Source: Augochlora pura
Lineage: Eukaryota > Arthropoda > Insecta > Hymenoptera > Halictidae
Direction of reading: 5' to 3'
DNA length: 64,000 bases
Assembly: GCF_028453695.1 (NCBI RefSeq)
Contig: NC_135776.1
Span: forward strand, 11,850,663-11,914,662
The position numbers and the translations under genes are program-made. Under the pieces are notes generated by a model. The model was not told the DNA's origin. It worked only from the letters and a program-made list of their open reading frames with translations, and did no database searches. Positions 32,690-44,796 of the stretch are shown here, piece after piece; positions within the stretch are counted from its first letter, which is position 1; each line of letters opens with the position of its first letter.

Positions 32690-33080
32690 CAGTTACCAGT
32701 TTACCAACCGGAAGCCTATAAATCGGCTTTTTACTTCGATCGGTAGCTTGTGAATCGGTTGTTATGGCAATCAATAATATACTATCTATTATTGAGGTAT
32801 TACTGCATAATTAATAATAACTTAGATATTAAATGCCTTTTGTGACAAATAATATAAATACGTGTTAACAATTTACCGATCGGTAGCCTATAAATCGGCA
32901 TGTAAATGGTAACCAATAATTTGCTATCTATTACTGAGACATTATTATATAATTCTTTAAATATTATACCTTTCGTGACGAATGAAATAAATAAAATAGA
33001 TCAAATAAATACAGTTTAACGCTAACGTTATGAAGATGTAAAATTGTTTACGGCCGAATGATCGGTCGGTAAAGTATTAA
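32690..33080. mobile_element. Two E-type elements in tandem
   Basis: The second, complete copy is 32865-33080: TTAACAATTTACCGATCGG to GATCGGTCGGTAAAGTATTAA. The first (about 32690-32868) begins ACCAGTTTACCAACCGG and lacks its own right terminus. They share the TATAAATCGGC and GCTATCTATTACTGAG blocks. Confidence 0.7.
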
Positions 33081-33205
33081 CCCTTTGCAGCGGATCCATT
33101 TGAACTTAACAATTTTCCAAATATAAGTAAATTTGATAAAAATTATTTCGATGGGTACCATTTCTAGCGGCACCTTGGAGTCACCACTTGACCGCAAAGG
33201 GTTAA
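33077..33205. mobile_element. C-type MITE (129 bp)
   Basis: It starts TTAACCCTTTGCAGCGG and ends CTTGACCGCAAAGGGTTAA, with GGCACCTTGGAGTCACC inside the right end. Its left TTAA is the right TTAA of the adjacent E element. Confidence 0.75.
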
Positions 33206-34007
33206 AAAGGCTTCGAGCGCAATCTAGCCTAAAAGAGTTAAAAACTTTTCTTCTCAGGTGTGATACAAAGCGTTCCTTGTAATCAACGTAGTAATCCAAC
33301 GCGCACGGTTCGGTGCGAAGCCGTTAAAAATTATACAGGTTTCTTTGAATTATTCAAATTGAGTCCGCAGTTTAGCAAGCAGCGTGGTGGGGGTCAGTCG
33401 TTGGTGATTTCGCTCGTTTCGCGTTTACGCTTTGCCGGCAGCCGACGACCTGCTGCAAGAACCAAAGGATTCGAAGGAACACGGTCGCGACTGCGCCGGT
33501 TTGATAGCCGCTATCTGCTTAACGGACCGGTCGATTCCGCGAGCGGAGAGAAAAGGCCCTTGGACATTCGGTTTGGAATCAGTGATTCGCCGTGCACGGC
33601 CCATAAAACCCGGTGTACACCCCATAAAAATATCCGGAGCACGCGTATAAAGAGCCGAGCCGACGACAGATCCGTTCTTCTGGCAGCATTTTATTTTCAA
33701 CGATCGCGCGGCACGGAGCGGCGCGGCGCGGCGCGCGGTTTTGCGAGACATTATTCGGGATTAATTCCGTGTGTACCTAGCGCCGGCTGCATCGGCCACG
33801 CGCGCCTCGTAATTCATTAATCCTATCCTGCTTTCCCCAAACCCGCTCCTCCCGTATCACCCCGGCCCGTTGCACCCCGAGTTGACCGAAAACACGCGCG
33901 AACGTCAACCGGCCGATTTTCACGAGCGACGAATCGCCGTCGACGTCGCCTCGTGCGTCTTAGTCGGGGCAATTGCTATAGGACTTGTAAATTGCTGTAG
34001 AGACATA
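33206..34007. other. GC-rich unique block with a 186-codon frame
   Basis: 33260-33820 is open on the plus strand for 186 codons, with overlapping frames of 108 (minus) and 72 codons. Composition is strongly GC- and CpG-rich (GCGGCGCGGCGCGGCGC-type runs near 33720). The protein is Arg/Ser/Pro-rich with no domain I recognise. A CpG-rich regulatory block or a first exon are both possible. Confidence 0.4.
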
Positions 34008-35571
34008 CAGTCCCGGATAAAATGATAGGATGTTTGATATTCTTTAATCTTTCGCATAATATAGTAAACTATATATAAATTATACACACCCTATATATTG
34101 GAAGTACTCTCTAAACTAAACATAGTAACTCCTTAAGTGTGTATATGAACGAAACTAGAGGAAAAAATATAAAAATGAGCTGATCTCCCTAGGTCAAAAT
34201 GATAGGACACATTACATATTTTCTATTATTGTGTTCTCTCTCAGTCGTTTCTTAGCATATACTAGATGCGAACGTGTTAATCTGTCATTTATCTACAGTA
34301 TTGGTGCAGTTAATTGTTAAAACAGCGCAAAATGGATCGCGGAAAATCATCAATCTTATTACTGTGGTCAGAGAATTGTACCATCACGAAAATTGCGAAG
34401 TTATTAGATCGGAGCCGTAATGTCGTTTACAATCTTTTAAAAAATCCGAAAATCTACGGAAAGAAGATAACACAGGGGAGACCTCGTACAACAACAGAAC
34501 GTCACAGACGGGCTATACTACGCGTTGCATCAAATTATAAAGGAACCGCAAGACAAATCGCTGAGGAAGCGGTAGTTCCAGTTAACGCTTCGGACTGTAC
34601 GACATATTCTACAACGAAGTGGTTGTATTAAACGCAAAATATTGAAAAAACGACTTCCTTTAAGTAAGCAACATAAGGAAGCTCGTTTAAAGTTTGCTCG
34701 AAGTCATGTTCTATGGAAAAAAAGTGAAGGTCTGTGATTTTTAAGCGTTGAAAAGAAGTTTAATTTGGGCGGCCCTGATGACTGGTGTTACTATTTTCAT
34801 GACCTAAGAATTTTTGAGCCATGGACAAATGAGCGGAGGTAGTTTTATGATATGTTCCGGTATTGGTTATCATGGATCGATATTATCAAAGATCGATATT
34901 AACTTTTTATCGGACCGTATAAACAGTCAGAAGTATATAGACATAATAAAAGATCAGTTAAGCAAGCACGCGATCGGAATTGTAGGCAATAATTATATTT
35001 TCCAGTAAGATAATGCCGCAGTACACACGGCAAAGACAGTTAAAACATTTTTCAGTTCCAAAAATGTGACAGTTTTGGATTGGCCGACCCGCTCGCCCGA
35101 TCTCAATATTATTGAAAATATTTAGGCAGACTTATCAAGAAGTGTATATGCGAATGGAAAGTAATACAAAGATGTCAGAGAATTAAAAGGCAGTATTATT
35201 AAAAATTGGAGTCTCTTAAAGCAAAAATGTATCAAAAAATTGTATAAGTCAATTCCTAAGAGTTTATTAGGTGTTTCACAACAAAAAGGTGACCTCACTA
35301 AATATTAATGTAGCTTTCAATAAAATATTTTTTTAAAAAAATTGCTTCTTTTTAGTAATGTCCTATTATTTTGTCCGTTTAAAATCAGCACATTTTTACA
35401 TTAATTTCTTTAACTCGTTTCGTGCACGAGATACAAGCTCACTGTTTAGTATGCTTGTCTCTAAGAACATATCTAATAGATAAGGTATGTAAAATGTACG
35501 CATATTTTATTATACAATACTATGCGAAACATTCGAAAATGGCAAACGTCCTATTATTTTGTCCGACACTG
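34008..35571 (+). mobile_element. Tc1-like transposon with IR/DR ends (1564 bp)
   Basis: The element starts CAGTCCCGGATAAAATGATA and ends TATTATTTTGTCCGACACTG, with TA on each side (34006-34007, 35572-35573). Each end has two similar binding-site-like repeats: outer at 34008-34036 and inner at 34193-34210 (GTCAAAATGATAGGACAC) on the left; inner at 35353-35377 and outer at 35541-35571 on the right, ~185 bp apart. This IR/DR layout is known in a subset of Tc1/mariner elements. The transposase inside is broken, so this copy could move only with help from another copy. Confidence 0.9.
34332..35308 (+). pseudogene. Tc1-like DD34E transposase, inactivated
   Basis: The N-terminal part (34332-34590) is open: MDRGKSSILLLWSE, then TKIAKLLDRSRNVVYNLLKN (helix-turn-helix) and GRPRTTTERHRRAI (second DNA-binding part). 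A one-base shift near 34590 moves the continuation to another frame. The first catalytic Asp is lost: the motif reads SVEKKFNLGGPDDW where SDEKKFNL is expected. The second Asp is kept in DNAAVHTA, just after an in-frame TAA at 35008 where Gln is expected. The Glu is kept in SPDLNIIEN, followed by a TAG where Trp is expected. The family cuts and pastes at TA dinucleotides. Confidence 0.9.
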
Positions 35572-35573
35572 TA

Positions 35574-36060
35574 GTCAAAATGATAGAAGAACTAACTATC
35601 GGTGGACGGATTAAGGTATTATTAGTATATAGAAAATTTTTCTACAATTGTTTCCCAATTTTTAACCCCTTGACTATAACGGACCTTGATACGCATCAGC
35701 CTTACCATACGGCAGGAATTGAGTTACGATGTGCACCGAGAACAGCAAATTTTTGGGTAGGGGTGTATTTTTATAAAAATATATCTCAATGATCTAGGAA
35801 CTAAATTTCAGTATATTAAAACAATATTATTTCCCTCTTCGTATTCCGAACCCGATTAATATTAAGGTAAGACTTTTTTTCACAACGTATCTAGTAATCT
35901 AGTAAAGTGTGATACAATTATAAATGGATACAATGGATAAATACTAAATCTTACATCACATTTCCTATATTTGTAATGTGCCACACTTCTTTTGTCACGT
36001 TTTCGTCACACTACACACTTGCGCCTTCTGTCTAATTGTGGTAAGATCTCTCGGAATAAT
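35574..36060. other. Unique AT-rich DNA
   Basis: No gene or repeat is recognised, except that the first bases after the transposon (TCAAAATGATAG, 35575-35586) repeat its inner DR core. Confidence 0.45.
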
Positions 36061-36081
36061 TATCGATAAAATTGTCAGGAT

Positions 36082-36134
36082 GCCTATAGGCGCTCTCACT
36101 GTTACGAACGCAAAATTTCTAAGCGCCTATAGGC
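36082..36134. repeat. Inverted repeat of a self-palindromic 13-mer
   Basis: GCCTATAGGCGCT (36082-36094) and AGCGCCTATAGGC (36122-36134) are perfect reverse complements, and each contains the palindrome GCCTATAGGC. The same core occurs in the G-type MITE at 18631-18640. Confidence 0.75.
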
Positions 36135-36544
36135 GGCCACAGTAGCCTAGGGATTAGATAAGAATGGACAGTTTGAGAAGATAGGATACGATTATTTGGA
36201 CCGTTTACTGCATGAATCGATTGACTCCATTTTTCGAAAAATATTAAATTGCGGTGTCAAAGTATAGACTTGGTATAGTCATAAATTTTTTTATATATAA
36301 TAACTTTCTATGGCAATTAAGATTAACATTATTAAATGGCGAAAATTTGTTGGCCACTGAATAATGAATCATTTATTTTGGAGGTCACTTTGGTTAATGC
36401 AGTACTGTAATGTAAATCGTTGCAATAATGCAGCTTATATGCGCTGGCAAGATATGAACGATGACGATGAATTTTTTAGTGTCGTTTTTTCAGAATTTAA
36501 GTAAGATAAATTAGTTGGTCACAGACTAATTGTTGCAGAATCAA
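36135..36544. other. Unique AT-rich DNA
   Basis: No gene or repeat is recognised. Confidence 0.45.
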
Positions 36545-36850
36545 ATACATGTCAAGTTTAATTTATTATTATTATGAATAAAGTTTAATTTGGTATATTT
36601 TGACGTCTATTGTGAAGTTAAAATAAATATTATGAAGGATAAAATTTAATTTGGTACATTTGAACTTTTACTTTGAAGTCAAATTAGTTATTATGAAGAA
36701 TAAAGTCCAATTTGCTATATTTGAACTTCTATTGCGAAATCAAATTAGTTATTATCAAGAATAAAGTCGAATTTGCTATATTTGAACTTTTATTGTGAAA
36801 TCAAATTAATTATTATCAAGAATAAAGTATAATTTGCTATATTTGAACTT
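36545..36850. repeat. Tandem repeat, ~61-bp unit, about 5 copies
   Basis: The unit contains TATTTGAACTTTTATTGTGAA, ATCAAATTA.TTATTATCAAG and AATAAAGTCGAATTTGC. The last three units are the most alike, suggesting growth from that side. Confidence 0.8.
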
Positions 36851-37854
36851 ATAGCATTTTCATCGAACAACAAATTAGCAACGTTTCTCGATATTCTTCC
36901 TAATTGTGTCTAGGAAAGGTACACGATCGATAATTAAAAATATTTTTTTACCAATAACCCAAATTTCACTTCTATGAAAACCGTAGGTCGTTCTGGGAAT
37001 CATTTGACGCGGCGCAGAAACAAAACATCATACGCGACAAATACGAATTAGTGAAGTGGAGAGCGAAGGTACACTTTCGCGTTTTACGGATGAACGGGTA
37101 GCGGTCCGCTGCACAAATTCCTTTCCGTGCTGTGTGTACATGTATGACTTATTAATCCCTTTGCGGCCTCGCAAACAACGGCTATCGCGATGCATTTTAA
37201 TTAAACGCAATCTCCGTGCCGCGAGATCGAGCCGGGAATGGATGAACGATCACGAAAGATTCGGGACAAATGAAGCAAAAACATAATTCAATGGAACGTT
37301 CACTCAGGTGCCGTCAATCAGGGCTTCCTAAATTCTATCAAAAATGAATTCCGCGTAGCTTCTCCCTCGATTCGACACTTTGTTGGCAAAGCTACAAAAT
37401 TGGAGACACCGCGGAGACTTTTATATTATTCAACAGTGCTGGAATTATTGACTGCAGAAGTGATAAACTCCGATGTCCCTTTCGAACGTCAAATTATTAT
37501 GCAGTATATGTTTGCAGGAATATATTTAATAAAAAGTTCTAATCAAAAGTCTCCGCATTTTGAGTTTCGATTCCAAATTTCAGACCAAAATTTGTGACCA
37601 AATTTTAGAATTTAGACAAAACATGGCTGATTCACCCTGTTTTGCTTGGTACTTATCTTATAGGTGACACAACATAACAACACGACTACTCGACGACTCA
37701 TAGGTGTCATTACTCTTCGATTTTTAGAACAACTCTGACGTCCCTTTCAATAGTCGAAAACTGTTAGCCGATCTTCGTTGTTTAATCTGTTGTCATCGCA
37801 ACATGTCGCGTCTCTTGATCCCTACAATGTCTTTACAATCTAATGCTCGCCTTA
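36851..37854. other. Unique DNA, no gene recognised
   Basis: 37028-37290 is GC-richer with short overlapping frames on both strands (60 and 76 codons). Nothing is assignable. Confidence 0.4.
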
Positions 37855-38045
37855 TATTTACCATACAATAGTATAATGTAGCATATCATAGTATAACATA
37901 GCATAGCATAACATAGCATAACATAGTATAACTTAGTATAGTGTAGTTATAGTATATTATAGTATAGTTATAGCGTAGCATAACATAGTATAACGTAACA
38001 TCACAAGCATAGCATATCATAGCTTAGCATAGTATGGTATAGTGT
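37855..38045. repeat. Simple repeat (AGCATA/ACATAGTAT type)
   Basis: Irregular repetition of AACATAGCATA and ATAGTATA words for ~190 bp. Confidence 0.8.
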
Positions 38046-38721
38046 AGAAATATATTTAATAATAAGTTGTTTACAATTAGAAAACTATACACTAGAATAA
38101 TTAACAGAAATATACCGAAACTGAGAACACGACTACTCGACAACTCTTAAAAGCTACATTGTTCTTATAATCCAGCGCTCACCTTACATTTACGATACTA
38201 CATGTTAAATAATTCAGTCGCGTATAATATTCTTATTTGTACATGTTCTTTTTCGTGATATCGAATAAGAATATACGTATTTGAACCCACCACGAAGTGT
38301 TAAAGTTACTTATAGTCGCTCAGTTTAATACTTTCTCGAAAGTTTATCATTCAGTTAACAATAGTATGCGCCAACGGTAAACGCGTAAATAAGTGAACAA
38401 AATTGTATACAAATCGAAACGCATCGATAAGATGCGCGCGCTGCTGTGATTAATATTGTCGTTCATAACGGCACTTGTTGTTTCTTTTTCTTAAAATTTA
38501 TTACGAGTGAATATATTGTTTTATAATTTAAAAAACATTTCTATGTTTCATATTCATTTCAAAGTAATATTTTCTGTGAAATAACTGAAACGTTTTCTTC
38601 CGCCTTTTGTATTGAAACATATTGCGTGCAACTAGGGCTATTAATTTCTTTAAAATCGCGTGCCACGAAGAGTTGACGAGAGCACAAATGGTCTAAACAA
38701 TTGGTTTACGCAGCTGAGGGG
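38046..38721. other. AT-rich DNA; a MITE end at its right edge
   Basis: At 38707-38725, TTACGCAGCTGAGGGGTTAA is an I-type terminus sharing its TTAA with the next element; its other end was not found. Confidence 0.45.
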
Positions 38722-38957
38722 TTAACCTCTTAATTGCAGACGACGTGTATACGCGTTAGAAAAAGGGTGAATTGACATCTTACAACAAAACTATTTCTCC
38801 TACGATTTAGGTCAAAATGCTTCTGAAACATAGTCATATATTTCACCAACTTTAGGATAATTTTGGTACTACCATCAACAAAACTACACCCAGTGTGATC
38901 GAGAAAATCCATGACAGAGTTTATCTCCAAAATAGATCGACGCAGCTATGGGGTTAA
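38722..38957. mobile_element. I-type MITE (236 bp)
   Basis: It starts TTAACCTCTTAATTGCAG and ends GACGCAGCTATGGGGTTAA. The right half (CTACACCCAGTGTGATCGA) recurs at 39684-39754, which ends in a related terminus. TTAA bounds both sides. Confidence 0.65.
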
Positions 38958-39159
38958 TTTAAATGGACCTTATAGCTTTAAATATTATTGGCTTAATATA
39001 TTTGCAGAAAAAAGATAGTAATAGGCATGATAAAATGGGGAAGAATGGCAAAAACACCAACATGCAAAATCTTTATCAGAATGAACGCAGATGATACACA
39101 GATTTCTGAGAAGATAATTCAAACCTTTTGTTACGGCGTAACAATGAATTAGAATAGGT

Positions 39160-39534
39160 AAAAAGTACCACATGATACGGCGCAACAAAGTTGCAAACTC
39201 CGACCGTAGGCGCGACCATGCGACCCTTTGTCGGCTGCATGCAGTCAATGCTAAGCCCTGATTGGTGCGCTCTTGGGCCACCAAATTAGTATAAAAGGTC
39301 CGACAAAAAATAAAATTCAACATTCAATCAACTACAACCATACTACGCAGAACCTCTGTCTCTCGAAACATTACCTCGCTAGTCCAACATTAATATTAAA
39401 GTGATTTATTGTAAACTTGACTGATTTATTTAAACATTCACTTGTGATTAATTTCTCAACGTGAAGTCGAACGATAACTGAAAGCATCTTTCAATTAAGT
39501 TGCCTCAGAGCTACTTCTATTTTCGTTCGCGCCG
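39160..39534 (+). repeat. LTR-like promoter segment
   Basis: The order GATTGG (39261), AGTATAAAAGGTCCGAC (39288), AAAATAAAATTC and a series of CAACA-rich words resembles the U3-R part of an LTR. No TG...CA borders or target duplication were found. A host promoter is possible. Confidence 0.35.
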
Positions 39535-39754
39535 AAACACCTTTGCACTCGAATAATGACTCTGAGACACCACTAAAAATTCCATCATATTCGAAAGTAA
39601 TTTTTACATTATTACATTTGTTTATCTTTAAAAGAATCTGTTAAAAGTGTAAAATAATTCCAGAACAATAGTAAAAAAAACTACACCCAGTATGATCGAT
39701 AAAACGCGTAACAAGATTTATCTTCTAAATATATCGACACAGTTACGTGGTTAA
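39535..39754. mobile_element. C/I hybrid TTAA element, degraded
   Basis: The left end has CACCTTTGCACTCGAATAATG with CTCTGAGACACCACTAAAAA (C type); the right end, GACACAGTTACGTGGTTAAG, follows the I type. Ends of two families on one body suggest recombination or a poorly sampled subfamily. Confidence 0.45.
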
Positions 39755-40359
39755 GTTTCCGATTTCGAGAGAAATTAGATTTTAAAAATAATATACTCCT
39801 CTATACGGGAGTCTCGGCACGTTACGCGTCCTATCCCCACTCCTTGGATTCGAAATCCGGCTTAATCCCCTGCAAACTTTCCAGCCATACCCAACTCGAA
39901 AAGTAATAAATTGGTTAAAGCGGCACTCTAGAAAGACTTTCTAAAAAGTGATAACACCTGAATCTTAAACCATAGCGTAAATCCAGCCTGGAATTGAAGT
40001 CCACCACGCAGGCAAACTGCGTAACTTAATTTCTATGGAACACGGTTTCTATGAAAACGTTTTACGCTATCGCGATTTAAATAGAGCCCAGTAGATTGTT
40101 CCATAATTATTTCGATCCCCAGGCGCGAGTGATCCGGCTTTCTAAAATCGCTGATTGAAATATAATCCTTGAAAGCTATTATTGAAATATTAACGAGCCT
40201 AAGTTCATTACGTTTGTTACGCTCATAGTAACGGATTACATTTGTCGGTAAGATCTACCCGAAGATAGATCTGTCTGAATATAGATTTACCCGAAGATGG
40301 ATCTACTTTTAGTGATCATATCCAAATCAACTTCCTATTTTTTTTTTGTATTAAAAAAA
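39755..40359. other. Unique DNA, no gene recognised
   Basis: A short run of AGATCTAC/GAAGATAGATCT words lies at 40250-40310. Nothing else is recognised. Confidence 0.4.
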
Positions 40360-41010
40360 CCAGGATTTTTATTCTCTCTAAACTCACGTAACTTAAAGAG
40401 TTAAATACAATATAACTGTACGTTTATATTTAACCGGGTCTTCCAAGCTCATTCATGGTTTCTTTAAATTTCGTTTTATTGTATAAACGTAACACAGAAT
40501 ATGTTTATAAATTTCAATCAAAGCTTTCGACTCGTTTGCTCCCATATTCTTGTATTAAAAACTATGGTTTTTATTTTCTTTAAAATCGCGTGCTTCAAAC
40601 AAATAAATATAATTGTATGTTTACATTAAACCGAGGCCTTCCAAGCACTTTCAAGGTCATGCATGGTCATCCATAATTCCTTCAAATCTCGTTTTGTTGT
40701 ATAAACGTGACCCAGAAATCGTTTATAAAGTCCGAATCAAAACTTTCGGCACGTTTCTCTGCACCAATCGCAGCGGCCCGTCTCCGTAGCGTCGCGAAAA
40801 AATCGAGCCCACGAGCAAATTCGTTTTTCTTCTTGCCGCTTTGCTGCGTCGCATTCTGTAATACGTTTACGAGACGCGTTCCGATCGTCCCAGTGGAAAA
40901 ATCAGAATTTTCTCGCTCAATCCGCGACGGAACACAAGGCACGCGCGCGCGCGCGTGCGCGTTATTATATTCCGCTTGCATTAAGTCCAACCTTTGTTCG
41001 AGGATTTAAT
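40360..41010. repeat. Direct duplication ~190 bp, then a CpG-rich block
   Basis: 40370-40545 and 40560-40760 are related copies (CTTCCAAGC, TCGTTTT.TTGTATAAACGT, CCCAGAA/CACAGAA, TTTATAAA.T). 40780-41000 is GC-rich and ends in ACGCGCGCGCGCGCGTGCGCG. Frames on both strands (100 and 102 codons) mirror each other and are not recognisable. Confidence 0.55.
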
Positions 41011-42384
41011 TGAAAGCAAAAATGGACGAGTCGTTTGAAGCATATTTGCGTACCAATCTTTTCCTGCCGCCGTACGCCGGTTTTTCATGGTGGACGAATA
41101 TGAAATAAATAATTAGGAAATACAATTGTATGAAAAATATGTTCCACTATTGTGATCCCATCTGCAGCGCGTTTCGTTATCTCTGAGCGTGTTTCATCTT
41201 CGTGAATTCATTTCGAGTTTTATACGCACAGACTTATTAACGCTGAATGGAGACCTCGGAAAGATATTTATTTGAAGGTATTTAATAACGAGAATTAATT
41301 TATTGTTGGAAGAGCGTACTCTCGACGTAGTAAATTATAATATCAAGACTTTTGTGATAACAATAATTCCTTATTCTGGAAAGGAGAGGACTTTTTTCTG
41401 ACCATGACGTTTCTCCACTCATTCACTTCTTCTTTTTATATAAGGATACGCCGATTTATCGATATTCCCTCATATCGACACAATCGTAACGATGTTATAA
41501 AGGTAGATTTTATAATAAGGTTAATAATTCCGCATGGTATGATATTTTTTTTTAAACAAGTTCCTTTATTCAAAGGTACAGTACAAAAGTTACAAATGTA
41601 CTTTGTTTTCTTTCTTTTAAAACAGAAGAGAAAAAATGTAATATATCGATTTTTTACGCCTTCACATTGAAATACCAAAAATCTCGTGATCAATTATTTA
41701 AGTGTTAATACCTTAATTGTTCAAACTTAACCTGTTAACTGTGTTCGTCGAATATAATCGTCATGGAAAAATGACCGTATTTCGTGTCGTCACCGTCATG
41801 CTCATCACGTGTGAAAAGTGGCGATACTTGGCTATTTAAATTGTATAATTTTAGTAAAACTAAAAACATATTCTCAAATTTCAAGATATCTGGCTGCACT
41901 AGAATAAAATAAACAAATAAAAGATATGAATAATTTAAGATGAATTGATACGTCTCCATATGCACTCACTGACTTCAACGACAAACATTTTTCAGACATC
42001 AGGCACTTCATGCACGAACAATCCTACACATAAATATTTACATTTTTATAAGAATAAGTACATCGTACAGTAATATATATATATATAATATAATATTGCG
42101 TAATCATGTAATATAAGTTTATAACTAATACAGGTGTTTAACGTGCCGAGTTCTTCGCTTTGCCGAATACCACTCTGCAGCAACAAATTAATTTTTAACT
42201 TTTAGAAGTATTTAATTATTCCAGCATGTTTCGTTTATTATATATGTACTATATGTTAATGTTAATTTTTCATTCAATGTTTTAACAGCAACACTTATCA
42301 CAGCTAAGTTTCTACAGCCATATAAAAAGATTTCTAACAAAAATAATTTGTTAGACTGTAGGTAAAATTGCTTTTTACAAATTC
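41011..42384. other. AT-rich unique DNA
   Basis: No gene is recognised. Around 41729-41835 the sequence TTAACTGTGTTCGTCGAATA with GTGTCGTCACCGTCATGC resembles MITE subterminal DNA, without a matching partner end. Confidence 0.4.
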
Positions 42385-42623
42385 TTCACAATTTACCGAC
42401 CTTTAGCCTATAAATCGGCTTTTATTAGGCATTTATTTTAATTTTGTATTTTTATACAATTTTTTAAATATTAGGTATCTTTCGTGACGAGTAAAATAAA
42501 TAAAATAAATACAATAAATATTGTTTAACATTAGGCAATATTTAGTTAACATTAAATATTAGTATTAATGTTATGAAAATATAAAAATGTTTACGACCGA
42601 ATAACCGGTCGATAGAGTGTTAA
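42385..42623. mobile_element. E-type MITE (239 bp)
   Basis: It starts TTCACAATTTACCGACC (left TTAA decayed to TTCA) and ends ACCGGTCGATAGAGTGTTAA, with GCCTATAAATCGGCTTTT inside the left end and CTTTCGTGACGAGT in the middle. Confidence 0.7.
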
Positions 42624-42710
42624 TAAATGCTCAACTACATATTGTATATCGACCTTTGATTCAAATGAACAATTAGAAAATTGCTACAAAGCGATAACAG
42701 GCTTACGGCA

Positions 42711-42867
42711 TTAAACCTTTGCATTAAAATACGTATACTGCGTATTAAATTTATATGTAGGTGTCATGTCAATAATATATTTTAAATTATGCAAATGAAA
42801 AGCGATAGGGAAAATAAATAAATATATCTTTGATGGCTGATAGTGAACATACGACCGCTAAGGGTTA
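42711..42867. mobile_element. C/F-type MITE (157 bp)
   Basis: It starts TTAAACCTTTGCATTAAAAT and ends CGACCGCTAAGGGTTAA. The left end is C-like, the right end F-like. Confidence 0.5.
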
Positions 42868-43359
42868 AAGCATTAAATTAGCATGTGCATCGAGACGTTT
42901 TTATAGAAACTTTTGCACGTCGATACAGTGCGTTCGTCAGTCTCCGAAGACTATAATGGGGGAAAGTCTTTCGAGAAATACGTCGATGGTGGTAACACAG
43001 GGACAGTATTAATTTGCCGGCTGTGATTTGGTGGGCGTATATCGACCTTGCTTCCCAATGCGTGAAATTGCGACCACTGCGGGTTACCGAGCACTGGCTA
43101 AATCCCTCGAATTTTAATTTCACGTTTCTATCTCGTACGCCACTGGTCACTTTTAGTTGCGTGTAAAAAGTCAATAGCCGCTTAATTAAGGCTGATTATA
43201 ATTAAGATAATTTAAGATTGATCGAGATCCGCAAACACCAGCATTTCTTAATCAATATAAGAACTCTCGGCGCGATTATTTCTTTAAAATAAACTATAAA
43301 TGTAATCAATGATCGTTTTATCCACTGTTGTATTCCGTTGAAAAGTATTTTATTTGAAT
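42868..43359. other. Unique DNA, no gene recognised
   Basis: A moderately GC-rich patch at 42890-43170 is open for 98 codons on the minus strand, without a recognisable domain. Confidence 0.4.
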
Positions 43360-43797
43360 CCTTTCCACTCAACGTCATTTTAACTGTAAGTTTTAAATCA
43401 TTTTTCTGAATTATAGTATCTGCATCAAAGCGCATTTTATGCATATAAAATTGATTCTTGTGACTCATGCAAACAAACAGTTATAATTTTAACAGTTTTT
43501 AAAATCTAAGTTTTCTAGTATAAAAATTATTTTGGAAGGTGATAGAATAATTTTAGTAGTGCCTCGGAGTGCAAAGGATTAAGATACACGGAAATAACCC
43601 TTTAGAAGTAATTTCTCTGGCTTATAGTACTTCTATCTTATGTAAGGAAGTGCATTTTATGCATATGTAATTGATTCTTGTCGTTCATAACCTTAACAAT
43701 TTTTTAAATACATACTTTCTTAGTATAGAGATTAATTTGCAACGTGATAGAACAATTTTATATTGCTTCACAGTCATCACTCGGGTGCAAAGGGTTA
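43360..43797. repeat. Two tandem right halves of C-type elements
   Basis: 43430-43582 ends GCCTCGGAGTGCAAAGGATTAA and 43650-43797 ends CACTCGGGTGCAAAGGGTTAA. Both share GCATTTTATGCATAT, TTGATTCTTGT and GTGATAGAA.AATTTTA. Neither has a left terminus, so a half element was duplicated as a ~215-bp unit. Confidence 0.6.
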
Positions 43798-44796
43798 ACT
43801 TGGAGATGATGGCACGGGGGCTTAGAAGGTGACCAACGCGCCCGGTTTAATAGAAACACATCTAATTTAAAGAAATGTCACTATGTAGACATTTTAATCA
43901 TAACCGTTGACTCAATGGTGCGATGAAATGAATGCCGTAAACATTTAAAAATAGAATGATTTACACATGAAATATAGATTTACATATTGCGCGCGTGCAT
44001 TATGATGCGTCGTATCGAAGTACATTATATTCCGAACAAAGAAAGGGTGAACCAGCACAGTCTTCGTAATATCTCGCGACTTTTTCACTACAGTTTTTTG
44101 TAATTATCATTCCTAGCTTCTTTGAATTATTTTTACGACACATTGTGCAAAATGGTTAGACCGTTCGAGCATCTCCCGGCATTGCTTTTTATCGATGACA
44201 CGGTTTTCTCAGCGAACTTGCATCTGGAGAAATACGAACCACGGTTTCGCGATCACGGCATTTTGTTATATGCGTTGCGACTTTCATTCGAAAATCGGAA
44301 ATTTGAATATTTTCGCGTGTTACTTGTTTGAATAGTACCGTCGCGTTTACTATACATGTATTCGATAACAGTTCTATTGCTAATTTTTAATACCACTTTA
44401 AAATTTCACGCAGCAGTCAACTGTACGCAATCATTCGATCCGATAAATCGACCGATGATTTTCCTAGATTGTATTTCACAATCATTTTCGGTTTTCCACA
44501 CGAATAGAATTTCTTCCGTAGAGTAGCCTTTTTCGCCGAATATGTATTTCGATGAAAGCACCAATTAGTCTCTCCTATTTTTTCATTTTAAGGAATATTT
44601 TATCTCCGGAGATATGATATGAGTTCTCCGCGTTTTAGTTTTTCGGATGCTACTTCTACCGAAGTTCCTCGTCGATCTTTTCTCAGGATACCCACTAAAC
44701 GTGCGCGCTCTGTGATTCATTCTTAGAAGTTGCGCAAAATCCAGCGCCACGGAAGTCGCCGGTAACCTCCGTCGCAATTAGAACGTCAAACATGGT
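43798..44796. other. Unique DNA, no gene recognised
   Basis: A 69-codon plus-strand frame at 44122-44331 and a 64-codon minus-strand frame at 44583-44777 match nothing I know. Confidence 0.4.

Noticed and set aside
33260..33820. The 186-codon frame as a gene
   Set aside because: GC-rich DNA opens frames on both strands here, and the protein is low in complexity.
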